Shown here: positions 51,524 to 59,901 of the stretch, one piece after another
Layout: each line of letters starts with the position of its first letter
Position numbering within the stretch: the stretch's first letter is position 1
Origin: Fodinibacter sp963730365
GTDB lineage: Bacteria > Actinomycetota > Actinomycetes > Actinomycetales > Dermatophilaceae
Reading direction: 5' to 3'
Assembly: GCA_963730365.1 (NCBI GenBank)
Contig: CAVSRM010000009.1
Location: 66,742 to 130,741 of the forward strand
Length of the DNA stretch: 64,000 nt
Notes under the pieces: model-generated
Told to the model about the DNA's origin: nothing
Databases searched by the model: none
What the model saw: only the letters and a program-made list of their open reading frames with translations
Program-made: the position numbers and the translations under genes

Positions 51524-52627
51524 GTGCGTCCCGTCCTTTTCGCTTGTACCGCGGCCGTTCTCGCTCTCGCCGGATGCGGGGGTGGCGGCGACGAAGCGGC
51601 CACTGGGTCACCGTCGCCGTCCGCGTCGGTCAGCGACGCACCCAGTGAGCTCGGCACGCTCAAGGCGTCGGGCTTCGGTCAGGCCGATGAGTACGTGTGG
51701 GCCACCGCCGTAGTGCACAACAACTCGGACTACGTCGGGCAGACGGTGACGGTCAGCTTCAATGTCCTTGACGCCGCCGGTGAGATACTGGGCACCGAAT
51801 CGCAGGTCGAGTCGTTCGTCCGGCCCGGCGCTGACCACGTGATCGGAACCCAGGTCGCCTTGGAGCCAGGCCAGAAGGCGGCCACGGTCGAGGCCACCCT
51901 CGACGTTGAGGCCTCGGGCACGTTCAGCGACCAGCCGTTCCCCGACATGCCCGTCTCGGGCCTCAAGGTGGTCGCCGGGAGCGACGGGTACCCGATGGTT
52001 ACCTTCGTGGTGTCCAACCCGCTGTCTGTGCCGGTGGAGGACGCCCGCATTCAGGTCGCGTGCACCGATGCGTCCGACGCCATCATCGGAGGCGGCTCTG
52101 ATTACCCGGAGTTGATCCCGGCCGGCGGGAAGATCAAGGTGGACGCGAACGTGATCGCCTCGGGTAAGCCTGAGGACTGCACCGTCTTCGTCGGCGCGCT
52201 GGACTGGGAGGGCGACCCATCGGCGGCCGCAACCGGGTCGCCCACCCCGGCCCCGAGTGCCAAGGCGCCGGCCGGCAGCGCCGAGGACGCGTTCAAGGTT
52301 TGGGTCGGCCAGTTTGGGAAGAGGAACTGGGAGGCTCAGTACAACACCCTGGTCAACGCCCAGCGGAAGGTGATCTCGCAGAGCGACTACCTCGCCTGCC
52401 GGTCGGCCGAGACCCCGCCCAAGATCATCTGGGACAAGACCCTCAGTGTCACAGACGCCGGCGAGACCAGCATTCCCGGCACCAAGGCCTCGCTGCCGTC
52501 GACCAAGGTGACCGCTCAGGTAAAGGTGGATGGAATCGAGGCGCCGGTCGACGCGCACATGTTCCTCGAGGACGGCACCTGGAAGTGGTCAATGACCAAG
52601 GAAAACATCTCCAACTGCTCCAAATGA
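51524..52627 (+). CDS. Secreted lipoprotein with two beta domains
   Basis: 367-aa lipoprotein. The signal is VRPVLFACTAAVLALAGC with Cys18 as the lipid-attachment residue, followed by GGGGDEAATGSPSPSASVS as linker. Residues 40-230 hold FxLD/DUF4352-like beta repeats (VHNNSDYVGQTVTVSFNVLD and VSNPLSVPVEDARIQVACTD), typical of extracellular Ig-like folds. A second Ser/Pro linker (near 235-255) leads to a domain with AFKVWVGQFGKRNWEAQYNT and KVDGIEAPVDAHMFLEDGTW, like an NTF2-type domain. AGGAG is 8 nt before GTG 51524. Likely outer-surface; function unknown. Confidence 0.85.
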   Translation: MRPVLFACTAAVLALAGCGGGGDEAATGSPSPSASVSDAPSELGTLKASGFGQADEYVWATAVVHNNSDYVGQTVTVSFNVLDAAGEILGTESQVESFVRPGADHVIGTQVALEPGQKAATVEATLDVEASGTFSDQPFPDMPVSGLKVVAGSDGYPMVTFVVSNPLSVPVEDARIQVACTDASDAIIGGGSDYPELIPAGGKIKVDANVIASGKPEDCTVFVGALDWEGDPSAAATGSPTPAPSAKAPAGSAEDAFKVWVGQFGKRNWEAQYNTLVNAQRKVISQSDYLACRSAETPPKIIWDKTLSVTDAGETSIPGTKASLPSTKVTAQVKVDGIEAPVDAHMFLEDGTWKWSMTKENISNCSK

Positions 52628-52849
52628 GCCCCTCCCACCTTGCCGCTTCGCGCGGTAGTCGCGAGAGGGGACATGTCAGCGCCGTAGGTCCGGACCTCGT
52701 GGCCCTGGAATGTGGTTTAACCTCACCGCACTGAGCCAGACCGACCAACGGGGCCATCTGTGCTTGGGCCCCGCCCGGCCTGTAGGCGCACGATCGCAAG
52801 GGTAGTCCACTCGGCGACGGCAAGATATGCGGCATTCCGCCGCCTGTCG

Positions 52850-53136
52850 CTACACGACATGGAACTCGACTCTGTGGACGAGGGTGTCGTCGCCGATCGG
52901 TCCAGAGTGGGCCGCCCGCTCCCGAAGGGCCTCAAGATCGACCTCGCCTGATGCGGTCACGTCGCCTTCGGTCACAGCTGAGAAGGGCAGCACCTCGATG
53001 GAGTCGACTTCGATCACGACGCCGGCAGTCTGGTAGCGGCTGCCCACCTTGACCTGCGGTCGTCTGCTCCACAGCCTGATCGAGACCGTGACCTCGCGTT
53101 GGCAACCCGGTCGCGAAGGTCTCGACTGAACATCAT
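52850..53136 (-). pseudogene. ASCH-domain-like protein, frameshifted
   Basis: The family N-terminus MFSRDLRDRVA (ATG 53136 or 53133) is in one frame; the rest, QREVTVSIRLWSRRPQVKVG, VIEVDSIEVLPFSAVTEGDV and DDTLVHRVEFHVV, is in another, with the shift near 53100. RLW..PQVKVG..Y and VxFxxV are ASCH-type patterns linked to RNA binding. A single indel separates the halves, so an assembly error is possible. Confidence 0.6.
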
Positions 53137-53302
53137 CCCAACACGCTAAGGCCGCCCGCAGGCCCTCGTCCACGGGGCCTCCCGCCGCCAGTCGACCCTC
53201 CGGATTGCGGGGTCATCGTTGGGTGGTGTCCGCGCGAGCCCAGAAGCATGGCAGGACCACCTCGAGCTGGCTGCGCCTTCTCGAAATGCACATACTGAGC
53301 GG

Positions 53303-53902
53303 ATGAGGCCGCCTCGAACGATGCTCCTGCTCGCCCTGCCGGTCAGCGCCGTGGCCTATGTCCGGTGTTTGCGTCCTTGGCAGCTCACTTGGGGAGCGAC
53401 GGCCGAGGAGGTATCTCGCCGCCTGCCGAGCGACGACCTGGTCTTGGCGCCCACCTTCAACGCCACACGGGCGATCACTGTCGCCGCCCCGCCGGAGCAG
53501 GTCTGGCCGTGGATCGTCCAGATGGGCGTTACCCGGGCCGGTTGGTACAGCTACGACCTCCTCGACAACCTCGGCCGACCCAGCGCCCGGCGCATAATCC
53601 CCGAGCTCCAGGACCTCCGTCCGGGCGACGTTGTGCCGATGAGCCCGGACGGCACACAGGGGATGAAGGTCCACTCCGTCGACGCGCCCCATTCGATGGT
53701 GTGGGGCGAGGTCGGAGGCACCACGTGGGCTTGGCAACTCGACGAGACCGACGCCGGCGCGACCCGGCTCATCACTCGCGTGCGCTCGCGCTACCGATGG
53801 CTCTCCCCGTCTATCGCCTTCTCGATGCTCGTGGAGTTCGGCGACATCTGGATGATGCGAAAGATGCTGGTGAACCTGCGAGACCGCGCGTCTTCCGCCT
53901 GA
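53303..53902 (+). CDS. SRPBCC family protein with N-terminal hydrophobic segment
   Basis: 199-aa protein. Residues 6-22 are hydrophobic (TMLLLALPVSAVAYVRC) and may anchor it in the membrane. The body has the SRPBCC pattern: ATRAITVAAPPEQVWPWIVQ, RAGWYSYDLLDNLGRPSARR, DLRPGDVVPMSPDGTQGMKV and a C-terminal helix FGDIWMMRKMLVNLRDRA. Related proteins bind hydrophobic ligands. CATACT ends 6 nt before ATG 53303, supporting this start rather than a further upstream GTG. Confidence 0.82.
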   Translation: MRPPRTMLLLALPVSAVAYVRCLRPWQLTWGATAEEVSRRLPSDDLVLAPTFNATRAITVAAPPEQVWPWIVQMGVTRAGWYSYDLLDNLGRPSARRIIPELQDLRPGDVVPMSPDGTQGMKVHSVDAPHSMVWGEVGGTTWAWQLDETDAGATRLITRVRSRYRWLSPSIAFSMLVEFGDIWMMRKMLVNLRDRASSA

Positions 53903-54161
53903 GGTCCACTAGCCCCGGGCCGGAGGCGGACCTGCCGACGTGCAAGCCGCACCCCCGCCCTCCGACGAGTGCATCCAGCAGCATGCTTAGCCGTTCCGTC
54001 CTCGTGCCGCGATGCAATCGTCCGTCCGGCCCCGAGGAGGTGCGGCATACCGCCGCCAGTCGACCTCGCTGGTCGCGCGCCCAACAACCCCCGAGACATG
54101 AGTGACTGTCGATGTAGCTGTTGGCCGTGCAGCCGGGTCCTCCGGGAGGATGAGGTCGTGA

Positions 54162-54236
54162 CTAGTTGGCAGGGTAGAAGAGCGCCTCACTGGCGAACTT
54201 GGCAGAGATGTAGGCGAATGCGATGACCTTGGTCAT
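54162..54236 (-). CDS. Possible 24-aa peptide or gene remnant
   Basis: ATG 54236 overlaps the stop of the upstream gene (54233-54235) and reads MTKVIAFAYISAKFASEALF then a short end. The first residues resemble the start of dihydrofolate-reductase-like RibD_C proteins (MTKVIA), so it may be a truncated remnant rather than a peptide gene. Confidence 0.3.
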   Translation of the reverse strand: MTKVIAFAYISAKFASEALFYPAN

Positions 54237-55078
54237 GGGGTCTCTCCTTGCTGTGGGGGAGGGCCAGGGGCAGCCCGGGGGGTGAGTTGGGTGAACGCGC
54301 ACCGCCACCCTCCGCCGTGGCCGACCAGGACGTCAGTTGTCCACTCGTCGGCCTCTACCTGCTGACCGTGGAAGCTCGCGGTGTTGCGGCCATGGGTCAG
54401 CACGAGCAGGGCGTCGCCGATCTCGCGGATGGCCAGGACTTCGTGGCTCATGCTGCTGTGACGCAGCGCCCCGCTGGCGACGACCTCGTGGAAGGCCTGC
54501 CGGGTGATCACTCCGCCCCGGTCCACGAGGGCCCAGTCGACGGTCGTGTACGCGTCGATCTGTTCGGCGTCGTTGGAGACGATTGCATGGGCCCAGTGCG
54601 TCATGAACTCGCTGACCTGGGCTCGTCGTGCGTCTTCGTCCCGTTCATCGGGGGTGTCCTGGTGAGCCTTCGTGCGGGGCTCGGCCACGTAGGCCGCCAC
54701 TGACCACAGGTTGCCCTCGGGGTCACGAGCCATGAACTCGCGCGGACCGGAGGTGGTGGTGCGCAGGTCCGATATCAGGTCGGCGCCGGCGAGTCGTGCT
54801 CGCTCGAAGGCTGCGTCAACGTCGCGGCTGGACAGGTGCACGCCGGCCGTACCGGGTTCACGTTGCCACTGCTCGTCGGTGCCCGCGCCGATGAGCAGGA
54901 CACTGCCGCCGTCTGGCCAGTCGAGCCGGGCCGTGACCAGGGCATCGGCACCGTTGCGGTCGAAGGTTCCGGGGATGAACCCCAGTGCGGCGGTGAGGAA
55001 GTTGGTGAGTCGTTCGGGGTGGGTCGCGGTGAGGACCGGGAAGGTCGCCGCGTGCGTTCGTGCTGAGGTGCGCGCCAT
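54233..55078 (-). CDS. Fusion of VOC domain and SnoaL/DUF4440 domain
   Basis: 281-aa two-domain protein. Residues 10-130 are a VOC (glyoxalase-like) domain: FPVLTATHPERLTNFLTAAL, DWPDGGSVLLIGAGTDEQWQ, VHLSSRDVDAAFERARLAGA and REFMARDPEGNLWSVAAYV (PEGNLW carries the usual end motif). Residues 150-270 are NTF2-like (DUF4440/SnoaL): FMTHWAHAIVSNDAEQIDAY, DRGGVITRQAFHEVVASGAL and DVLVGHGGGWRCAFTQLTP. Such pairings are usually small-molecule binding or isomerising. ATG 55078 has no strong ribosome site. Confidence 0.85.
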   Translation of the reverse strand: MARTSARTHAATFPVLTATHPERLTNFLTAALGFIPGTFDRNGADALVTARLDWPDGGSVLLIGAGTDEQWQREPGTAGVHLSSRDVDAAFERARLAGADLISDLRTTTSGPREFMARDPEGNLWSVAAYVAEPRTKAHQDTPDERDEDARRAQVSEFMTHWAHAIVSNDAEQIDAYTTVDWALVDRGGVITRQAFHEVVASGALRHSSMSHEVLAIREIGDALLVLTHGRNTASFHGQQVEADEWTTDVLVGHGGGWRCAFTQLTPRAAPGPPPQQGETP

Positions 55079-55079
55079 G

Positions 55080-55484
55080 TCAGGGTCCCCTTCGAGGTGG
55101 TCGGTCAGGCGTGGGTGCAGGGATCGCGGGTGTGTCCCTCGCGGACATGGACTTCCGGGCTCCGGAGTCGGTACGACGGGAAGGGCCGGGCAGCGACTCG
55201 AGGGCGGCGGCGATCGAGCCGTCGTCGACCAAGGTGCAGCACGCCCGCCCCAGGACCCGTGCGGTGCCCGGGTCCAGCGGCAGCGCGCACCATGACGGGT
55301 CGACGAACCCAAACTCGAGGATGAGCCCCTGAGGGAGCCGAACTCGCCTCTCGGTCAGCGTTCCCCAGTCGCGGCTTCGCACCAGGCGGGCTCCCGGTGT
55401 GATGGTCGTGGTGAACTCGAGCCGGTCGGAGTACCCGGACTTCTGGGCGGTGGCACTACCAAGGCATTCGCGTCGTGACGCCAT
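55080..55484 (-). CDS. Possible hypothetical protein, 134 aa
   Basis: ATG 55484 opens a frame whose middle, DRLEFTTTITPGARLVRSRD then LTERRVRLPQGLILEFGFVD, looks beta-rich and natural. The C-terminal 40 residues are Pro/Arg-rich and less convincing. The stop is 1 bp from the start of the VOC-SnoaL gene, so the two could be in one mRNA. No family recognised. Confidence 0.42.
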   Translation of the reverse strand: MASRRECLGSATAQKSGYSDRLEFTTTITPGARLVRSRDWGTLTERRVRLPQGLILEFGFVDPSWCALPLDPGTARVLGRACCTLVDDGSIAAALESLPGPSRRTDSGARKSMSARDTPAIPAPTPDRPPRRGP

Positions 55485-55613
55485 AGGCTGCCCGCCAGCT
55501 ACCGGCGCACGTACTGATTTGCCGCGTATGGCTGGTTCGACGAGGGCGCGCAGCAATCGGATGTCGTCGTGTCCGTGAGCGTAGTCAAGGCGAGGTCGCA
55601 GGTGCCCTTGCCT

Positions 55614-55640
55614 ATGGTGTCTTACAAATGGTGTTACATT
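55614..55640 (+). promoter_or_regulatory. Promoter/operator of the MazEF operon
   Basis: Two direct copies of ATGGTGT followed by TTACA (55614-55626 with a 2-bp insert and 55628-55638) are spaced 14 bp apart. TACATT (55635-55640) is the -10 hexamer, 6 nt before ATG 55647. Antitoxin binding to the repeats would cover the promoter, giving autoregulation. Confidence 0.6.
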
Positions 55641-55646
55641 CGTGAT

Positions 55647-55880
55647 ATGTCTCAGACGATCACGTTCCGCCCCGACGAAGACGCCGAGCGCGCCCTGGCA
55701 GTCCTCACCGCTGACGGCACTGCAGTTTCAGCCGCTGTCCGCGCTGCCTTGATCGACGCTGCGCGCGGCCGGGCACAAGAACGACTGCGTGCCGAGGCCG
55801 AAGCCCTCGCCGCGGATCCCACCGACCGGGCCGAAGCTGCTCAGGTGTTGCGGGACATGGAGACCCTGCGTGCGTGGTGA
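55647..55880 (+). CDS. mazE: MazE-type antitoxin
   Basis: 77-aa antitoxin. The N-terminus SQTITFRPDEDAERALAVLT is a ribbon-helix-helix-like DNA-binding start; TAVSAAVRAALIDAARGRAQ is the second helix; the C-terminal half is a charged helix (LRAEAEALAADPTDRAEAAQ) that would wrap the toxin. It overlaps the toxin gene by 11 bp, typical of coupled pairs. It is leaderless by -10 spacing. Confidence 0.88.
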   Translation: MSQTITFRPDEDAERALAVLTADGTAVSAAVRAALIDAARGRAQERLRAEAEALAADPTDRAEAAQVLRDMETLRAW

Positions 55881-56181
55881 CGTCCACCGCCTCAAGGCGC
55901 TGCGCGGCAGTCGCGGTCACGAGCAGTCCGGTCCACGTTTCGCCGTCATCGTTCAGTCGGACTCGCTTCCGCTGTCGACCCTGATCGTGGCCCCCACCTC
56001 CACGTCATCGCGACCGGCGAGTTTCCGCCCCGAGGTGACCATTGCGGGCCAGACGACGCGCGTGTTGGTTGAACAGGCTGCTGCGGTAGACCCCACCCGG
56101 CTTCGTGAACGCGTCGCCCACCTCGGCTTCGACGAACTGCGACACGTTGACGCTGCCCTGCGAATCGTGCTCGAACTCTAA
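55870..56181 (+). CDS. mazF: MazF/PemK-type mRNA interferase toxin
   Basis: 103-aa toxin that cuts single-stranded RNA at short sequence motifs. GDVHRLKALRGSRGHEQSGP has the RG-HEQ-GPR loop of actinobacterial MazF; RFAVIVQSDSLPLSTLIVAP and TSTSSRPASFRPEVTIAG hold the core strands and the catalytic Arg/Thr region; VLVEQAAAVDPTRLRERVAH and HVDAALRIVLEL close the fold. Full length. GTG 55870 lies inside the antitoxin gene. Confidence 0.92.
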   Translation: MRGDVHRLKALRGSRGHEQSGPRFAVIVQSDSLPLSTLIVAPTSTSSRPASFRPEVTIAGQTTRVLVEQAAAVDPTRLRERVAHLGFDELRHVDAALRIVLEL

Positions 56182-56278
56182 GAGACAGGCCGACGCACAC
56201 GTCGGCGATCGCCCCGTGGGCCGCGCCTGCCGGCCCGTGCCGCAATGCCTGGAAGCCACGCTGACCACAACAGACGCT

Positions 56279-56301
56279 CATCAGCGTGAGGCGCTTACCG
56301 G
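56279..56301. repeat. Dispersed intergenic repeat, family A
   Basis: CATCAGCGTGAGGCGCTTAC here resembles 59101-59117 (GTCAGCGTGAGACGTCTAC) and 62692-62712 (CATCAGCGTGAGGCGTTTAC). The latter two share a further ATGCCGCG downstream. Confidence 0.65.
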
Positions 56302-56344
56302 GGCGATGGATGCAGGAAGTGCGCCGCGACAAGCCATCAACGGT

Positions 56345-56862
56345 CAGCTGGCGGATGACGGTGGCGGTCGGCTTCTATCGCACGTGCGTCATCGACGACC
56401 TCCTGGAGCACTCTCCGGCGGAGTACGTGCGTCGACCCAAACGTGCCGCCGGAGTCGCCTACCCTGCGGTTGACCCACCTGCAGTTCGAAGCGATGCTCG
56501 CCACCGCCCGGCTCTCGCCCAACGTCAACGACTTCGCCCTCGTCCCGATGCTCGGGCTGCTCGGGTTGCGGATCTTCGAGGCGTGCGGGGCGAACATCGA
56601 GGATCTGGGCGAGGAACACGGACACCGGGTCCTGAAGGTCCGCGGCAAGGGCGGCAAGGTCGTGCTGACCCCACTGCCGCCGGCGGTGTCCCGCGCGATC
56701 GAACGCGCCGTCGCCGAACGCGGGTCCGGGCCAATCCTGAGGACCCGGCGCGCCACCCGCATGGACCGGCACTGCGCCACCCGCCGCCTGCACCGCCTCG
56801 CGGAGACCGCCAGGGTCAGCACCGCCCGGACGCACCCCCATGGCCCGGCGATCCCCGCGTGA
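56345..56862 (+). pseudogene. Tyrosine recombinase/integrase, truncated
   Basis: The pieces GFYRTCVIDDLLEHSPAEYV (one frame) and LTHLQFEAMLATARLSPNVN then LGLLGLRIFEACGANIEDLG (another frame) match an integrase core; Arg in LGLRIFEA and Lys in RGKGGKVVLTPL are catalytic. At VSTARTHPHG the chain ends, just where HxLRHT should be, so the His-Arg-Tyr part is deleted. One frameshift and one deletion show it is dead. Confidence 0.82.
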
Positions 56863-56944
56863 ACATCCAGAACGACCAAGGCAAAGCCAAGCCCTACCGG
56901 GTGCGGCAGGTCCTCACCGCGATCGAGAAGAAGGAGGCCAACCG

Positions 56945-57292
56945 ATGCAGACCACGCCCACCGCAGACATCTCCCACTACACCTACCGCGTCACCTGGTC
57001 CGTCGAGGACCAGGAGTTCGTCGCCACCTGCCTGGAGTTCCCGTCCCTGTCCTGGCTGGCAGCCACGCAGGTCGACGCCCTCACCGGACTCGAGCAGGTC
57101 ATCGCCGACAGCATCACCGACATGCGCCGCGACGACGAGTCCATCCCCTCCCCGCTCTCCGAGCGCACCTTCTCGGGCAAGTTCAACCTCCGCGTCGGCG
57201 AGTCCCTCCACCGACGACTCGCCATCGAAGCGGCGGAGGAGAAGCTCAGCATCAACCAACTCATCATCCGCCGACTCAACGACGCGAGCTGA
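56945..57292 (+). CDS. hicB: HicB-like antitoxin, without a visible toxin
   Basis: 115-aa protein. The N-terminal half is the HicB RNase-H-like fold: ISHYTYRVTWSVEDQEFVAT, CLEFPSLSWLAATQVDALTG. The C-terminal half is a ribbon-helix-helix domain: FNLRVGESLHRRLAIEAAEE then KLSINQLIIRRLNDAS. GAAGGAGG lies 5 nt before ATG 56945. Normally a HicA toxin gene is adjacent; here upstream is only the end of the dead integrase and a short tail (YRVRQVLTAIEKKEANR), so it seems an orphan. Confidence 0.85.
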   Translation: MQTTPTADISHYTYRVTWSVEDQEFVATCLEFPSLSWLAATQVDALTGLEQVIADSITDMRRDDESIPSPLSERTFSGKFNLRVGESLHRRLAIEAAEEKLSINQLIIRRLNDAS

Positions 57293-57341
57293 GCCGAAAC
57301 AACCTGTCTTGCCGCTGCGGGTCCCAACGGCGCAACATTGG

Positions 57342-57953
57342 TCAAGCGCTGCGGGTGCGGGCAGAGGCGAACCCGAGCCAGGTATGGCGGTTGCCGGCCC
57401 AGCACCAGCCCACCTTGGGGGCACCTGAGTTCACCTTGCCGTCGTGGCCGGTGCCCCCGCTGATCCAGATCGCGGGGGTGCGGGCGTCGAGCCCATTCGG
57501 CTTGGGCTTGCGCGACCCGATCGTCATGAAGCAGTGGTTCGGCTCGAGCACCTTGGGCTGCTGGAGGAGCCAGCTGATGCCTTCGTGGATGGTCAGCGGG
57601 GTACGTCCCTGTTCAGAGATGGCCGGTAGGGCCTCGTTCGGAGTCCAGTTGCGCATGTCATCGCCGCGGTCGATGTTGTGGATCAGGTACAGCGGGGAGT
57701 CGGGGATCTCGAGGCCCGAGATGGGCCCGAACTCTTCGAGGTCTGTCAGGTCGCCGACGACGAACCCGGGCTTCTGGGCGCGGCTGAGTAGTGGCGCGAG
57801 CTGTCGGGCACTGGCCAGCGAGGGGTGGATCGCCAGCACGGCGCCCGGCTCGTCAGGCAGCTCGCTGGCGTAGCGGGCGAGCATCGATTCGCTGATGCCC
57901 ACGACATCGGCCAGCCCGAGATAGTTCAGGCCGTTCAGTTGGGTCGAGATCAT
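57342..57953 (-). CDS. DUF5701 family protein
   Basis: 203-aa cytoplasmic protein of unknown function. Characteristic parts: HPSLASARQLAPLLSRAQKP, FVVGDLTDLEEFGPISGLEI, SPLYLIHNIDRGDDMRNWTP, LTIHEGISWLLQQP and the C-terminal PKVGWCWAGNRHTWLGFASA. The ordered conservation and length match the actinobacterial DUF5701 family. ATG 57953. It lies 6 bp after the end of an ABC-transporter remnant on the same strand. Confidence 0.88.
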   Translation of the reverse strand: MISTQLNGLNYLGLADVVGISESMLARYASELPDEPGAVLAIHPSLASARQLAPLLSRAQKPGFVVGDLTDLEEFGPISGLEIPDSPLYLIHNIDRGDDMRNWTPNEALPAISEQGRTPLTIHEGISWLLQQPKVLEPNHCFMTIGSRKPKPNGLDARTPAIWISGGTGHDGKVNSGAPKVGWCWAGNRHTWLGFASARTRSA

Positions 57954-57959
57954 GGCAAC

Positions 57960-58203
57960 TCACTCTCATGAAGGGAAGAGCGCCCCCGGCCAGCAGCCCG
58001 GCCCAGCGGTCGAGGGTCCGGAACGCGTGGGTGGTCGGAGGTGTGGCGGCGGCGAGGATGAGCATCGGCCACGAACCGAGCAGGGCATGCACTCCGCCAG
58101 GCAAGACGAGTAGATCGAGCCCGTCTCCAGCCACTGTCGGTCCACGCCTCTCTCGGTAGGTCATGTGGACGCCGACCATCTCCGCCATTGCGTCATCCGC
58201 CAT
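57960..58203 (-). pseudogene. ABC transporter remnant with internal deletion
   Basis: ATG 58203 begins MVGVHMTYRERRGPTVAGDG then LDLLVLPGGVHALLG, the start of an ABC ATPase up to just before Walker A. The next residues, SWPMLILAAATPPTTHAFRT then LDRWAGLLAGGALPFMRVS, look like the end of a permease. A deletion has removed the ATPase core. Divergent from the TetR gene, with operator-like sites between. Confidence 0.65.
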
Positions 58204-58218
58204 GGGCCTCTCGTCTCA

Positions 58219-58275
58219 GTACTGCGTACGGATATACAACGCCCGATTACCATAGTCTGTTCCCGTACGCCGTAC
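58219..58275. promoter_or_regulatory. TetR operator pair in the divergent promoter
   Basis: GTACTGCGTACGG (58219-58231) and CCGTACGCCGTAC (58263-58275) are inverse copies, 12 of 13 matching, 31 bp apart. They lie between the TetR gene and the ABC remnant, where a TetR regulator would act on both. Confidence 0.65.
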
Positions 58276-58297
58276 ACAGTTTCCGGAGGGTGTGAGC

Positions 58298-59035
58298 ATG
58301 GGTCCCGAGGCACTGGCGGAGACCCTTCGACTTCTCTGGCGTCACGAGTGGCCTGGTCCGGAACGCGCAAAGCCAGGACCGCGGCAGCGGCTCGACGTCG
58401 ATGAGGTCGTCTCGGTCGCGATCCAGCTCGCGGATCGTGGCGGTCTGGCGGCGGTCTCGATGCGAGCACTGGCCATCGCGCTGGGGATCGGCGCCATGTC
58501 CGTGTACACCTACGTCACCAGCCGCGACCAGCTCATCGCCTTGATGGTCGACGACACGCTTGGCCGCATCGACCTGCCCCCCCACGACCCTGAGCTCAGT
58601 GTCCGGCTAGAAGCCGTGGCTGACCTGGCGTACCGCGAACATCGACGTCGCCCGTGGCTGGCCGAGGCGAGCGGGCCGCGGCCCGGGCTTGGTCCCCATG
58701 CGTTCGCGCTCTTCGAGTGGCAGCTCGAAGCGGTTCAGCCGCTGCGGGTCAACGACATCGAGCTCGACCAAGCAGTCAGCCTGCTCAACGGGTTCGCTGT
58801 GCACGCTTCCTCCCTCGCGCGCCAGTCGGCCGACCCGTCGCACGACGACGTCGCCTGGTGGACAACCGTGGCGCCGGTCCTCGGCGAGCTGGCCGACGAG
58901 GCAACGTACCCCCTCGCGCATCGGATAGGCGCCGCTGCCGGCGAGGCCTACGGTGCGGCTCGCGACACCAGGCGCGAGTACGAGTTCGGACTCAAGGCCA
59001 TCGTGCACGGGCTCATTGAACTCAGCCGGCGATGA
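58298..59035 (+). CDS. TetR-family transcriptional regulator
   Basis: 245-aa regulator. The helix-turn-helix spans about 35-80: QRLDVDEVVSVAIQLADRGG, LAAVSMRALAIALGIGAMSV, YTYVTSRDQLIALMVDDTLG. The C-terminal ligand domain is of the TetR_C_11 type seen with drug-export ABC transporters, with AVSLLNGFAVHASSLARQSA. ATG 58298 has GGAGGG 8 nt upstream. Its natural target, an ABC exporter, appears to have been deleted next door, so it may now be an orphan or act elsewhere. Confidence 0.9.
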   Translation: MGPEALAETLRLLWRHEWPGPERAKPGPRQRLDVDEVVSVAIQLADRGGLAAVSMRALAIALGIGAMSVYTYVTSRDQLIALMVDDTLGRIDLPPHDPELSVRLEAVADLAYREHRRRPWLAEASGPRPGLGPHAFALFEWQLEAVQPLRVNDIELDQAVSLLNGFAVHASSLARQSADPSHDDVAWWTTVAPVLGELADEATYPLAHRIGAAAGEAYGAARDTRREYEFGLKAIVHGLIELSRR

Positions 59036-59901
59036 GCCACGCCCCGAAACCGATCCGCGGCACCGAAGAGCGCGGCATACGGCAGCTTCACCATCCTCAC
59101 GTCAGCGTGAGACGTCTACCCGACATGCCGCGAAGGGAGTCGGGTTCACGGTTAGGACGCGAGCTTTGCCCCGTGCTCGCGCAAGATCCTGATTGCTCGG
59201 GTGCCGACCCCGTGGGTGCGCCACCAGCCGCCACGGACCCGCCTGCCGCAGAGGAGACTTGACGTGCCGAGCGTCCGCGCGTGCCGCCGGTGGCTCGTGC
59301 AGGCCAACCGCGCTTCTGTGCTGGCAGCCGGGTCCCCGGGGAGCGCCTCCTGTGTGCACGCCCCTGTCGCTCGGCCACTCGCCACTCCGACGGTGTTGCC
59401 TCGCGCAGCGCCCCCCAGCCGCCGATCAATTGCCCCGAGCAGACCGACAGCCCGGTGTTTCGGTGCGCCCAGATCAGGCGATCCCGCAACGACGTCTGGA
59501 ACACCTCGACCGCGCACCATGTGCAGACCGGTGGTTCGGCGAGCTCGTCGACGAGCCCTTCCACGAGCGACTCAAGACGGACGACTCCCTCGTCGATGTA
59601 CACCCCCCTCACAACGTCCCTCCCGCCACGGCCTCAAACCACACCGTCGATGTGGCGACCTGGACCGGCTTGACGGAGCTCGAGCGCGGGCAGGTGAAGT
59701 TCATGTCGAACACCTGACGTTCATGTCGCAATGCTGGCTGACCGGCGCGCCCAACGCACTACCTTGCCGCCGACCGTGCGCACAATGGACGTTTTGCGGT
59801 TCTGAAGACCCAGGCGTCCACGCTGATCAAAACAACGACCCGGCCGTCAGAGGATGGGCCTGCTCATCGGTCGAGGATGTGCGAAGCGACGGAGTGGAGG
59901 G
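59036..59901. other. Long gap with a possible decayed gene
   Basis: 866 bp. A family A repeat lies at 59099-59132. On the minus strand, short protein-like strings occur in two frames: GVYIDEGVVRLESLVEGLVD and CTWCAVEVFQTSLRDRLIWA near 59600-59470, and WWRTHGVGTRAIRILREHGA with a stop at 59152. They may be the two ends of a decayed gene, not recognised. Confidence 0.4.

Noticed and set aside
56862..56944. HicA toxin upstream of hicB
   Set aside because: The short tail before hicB has no dsRBD-like HicA pattern or catalytic His.
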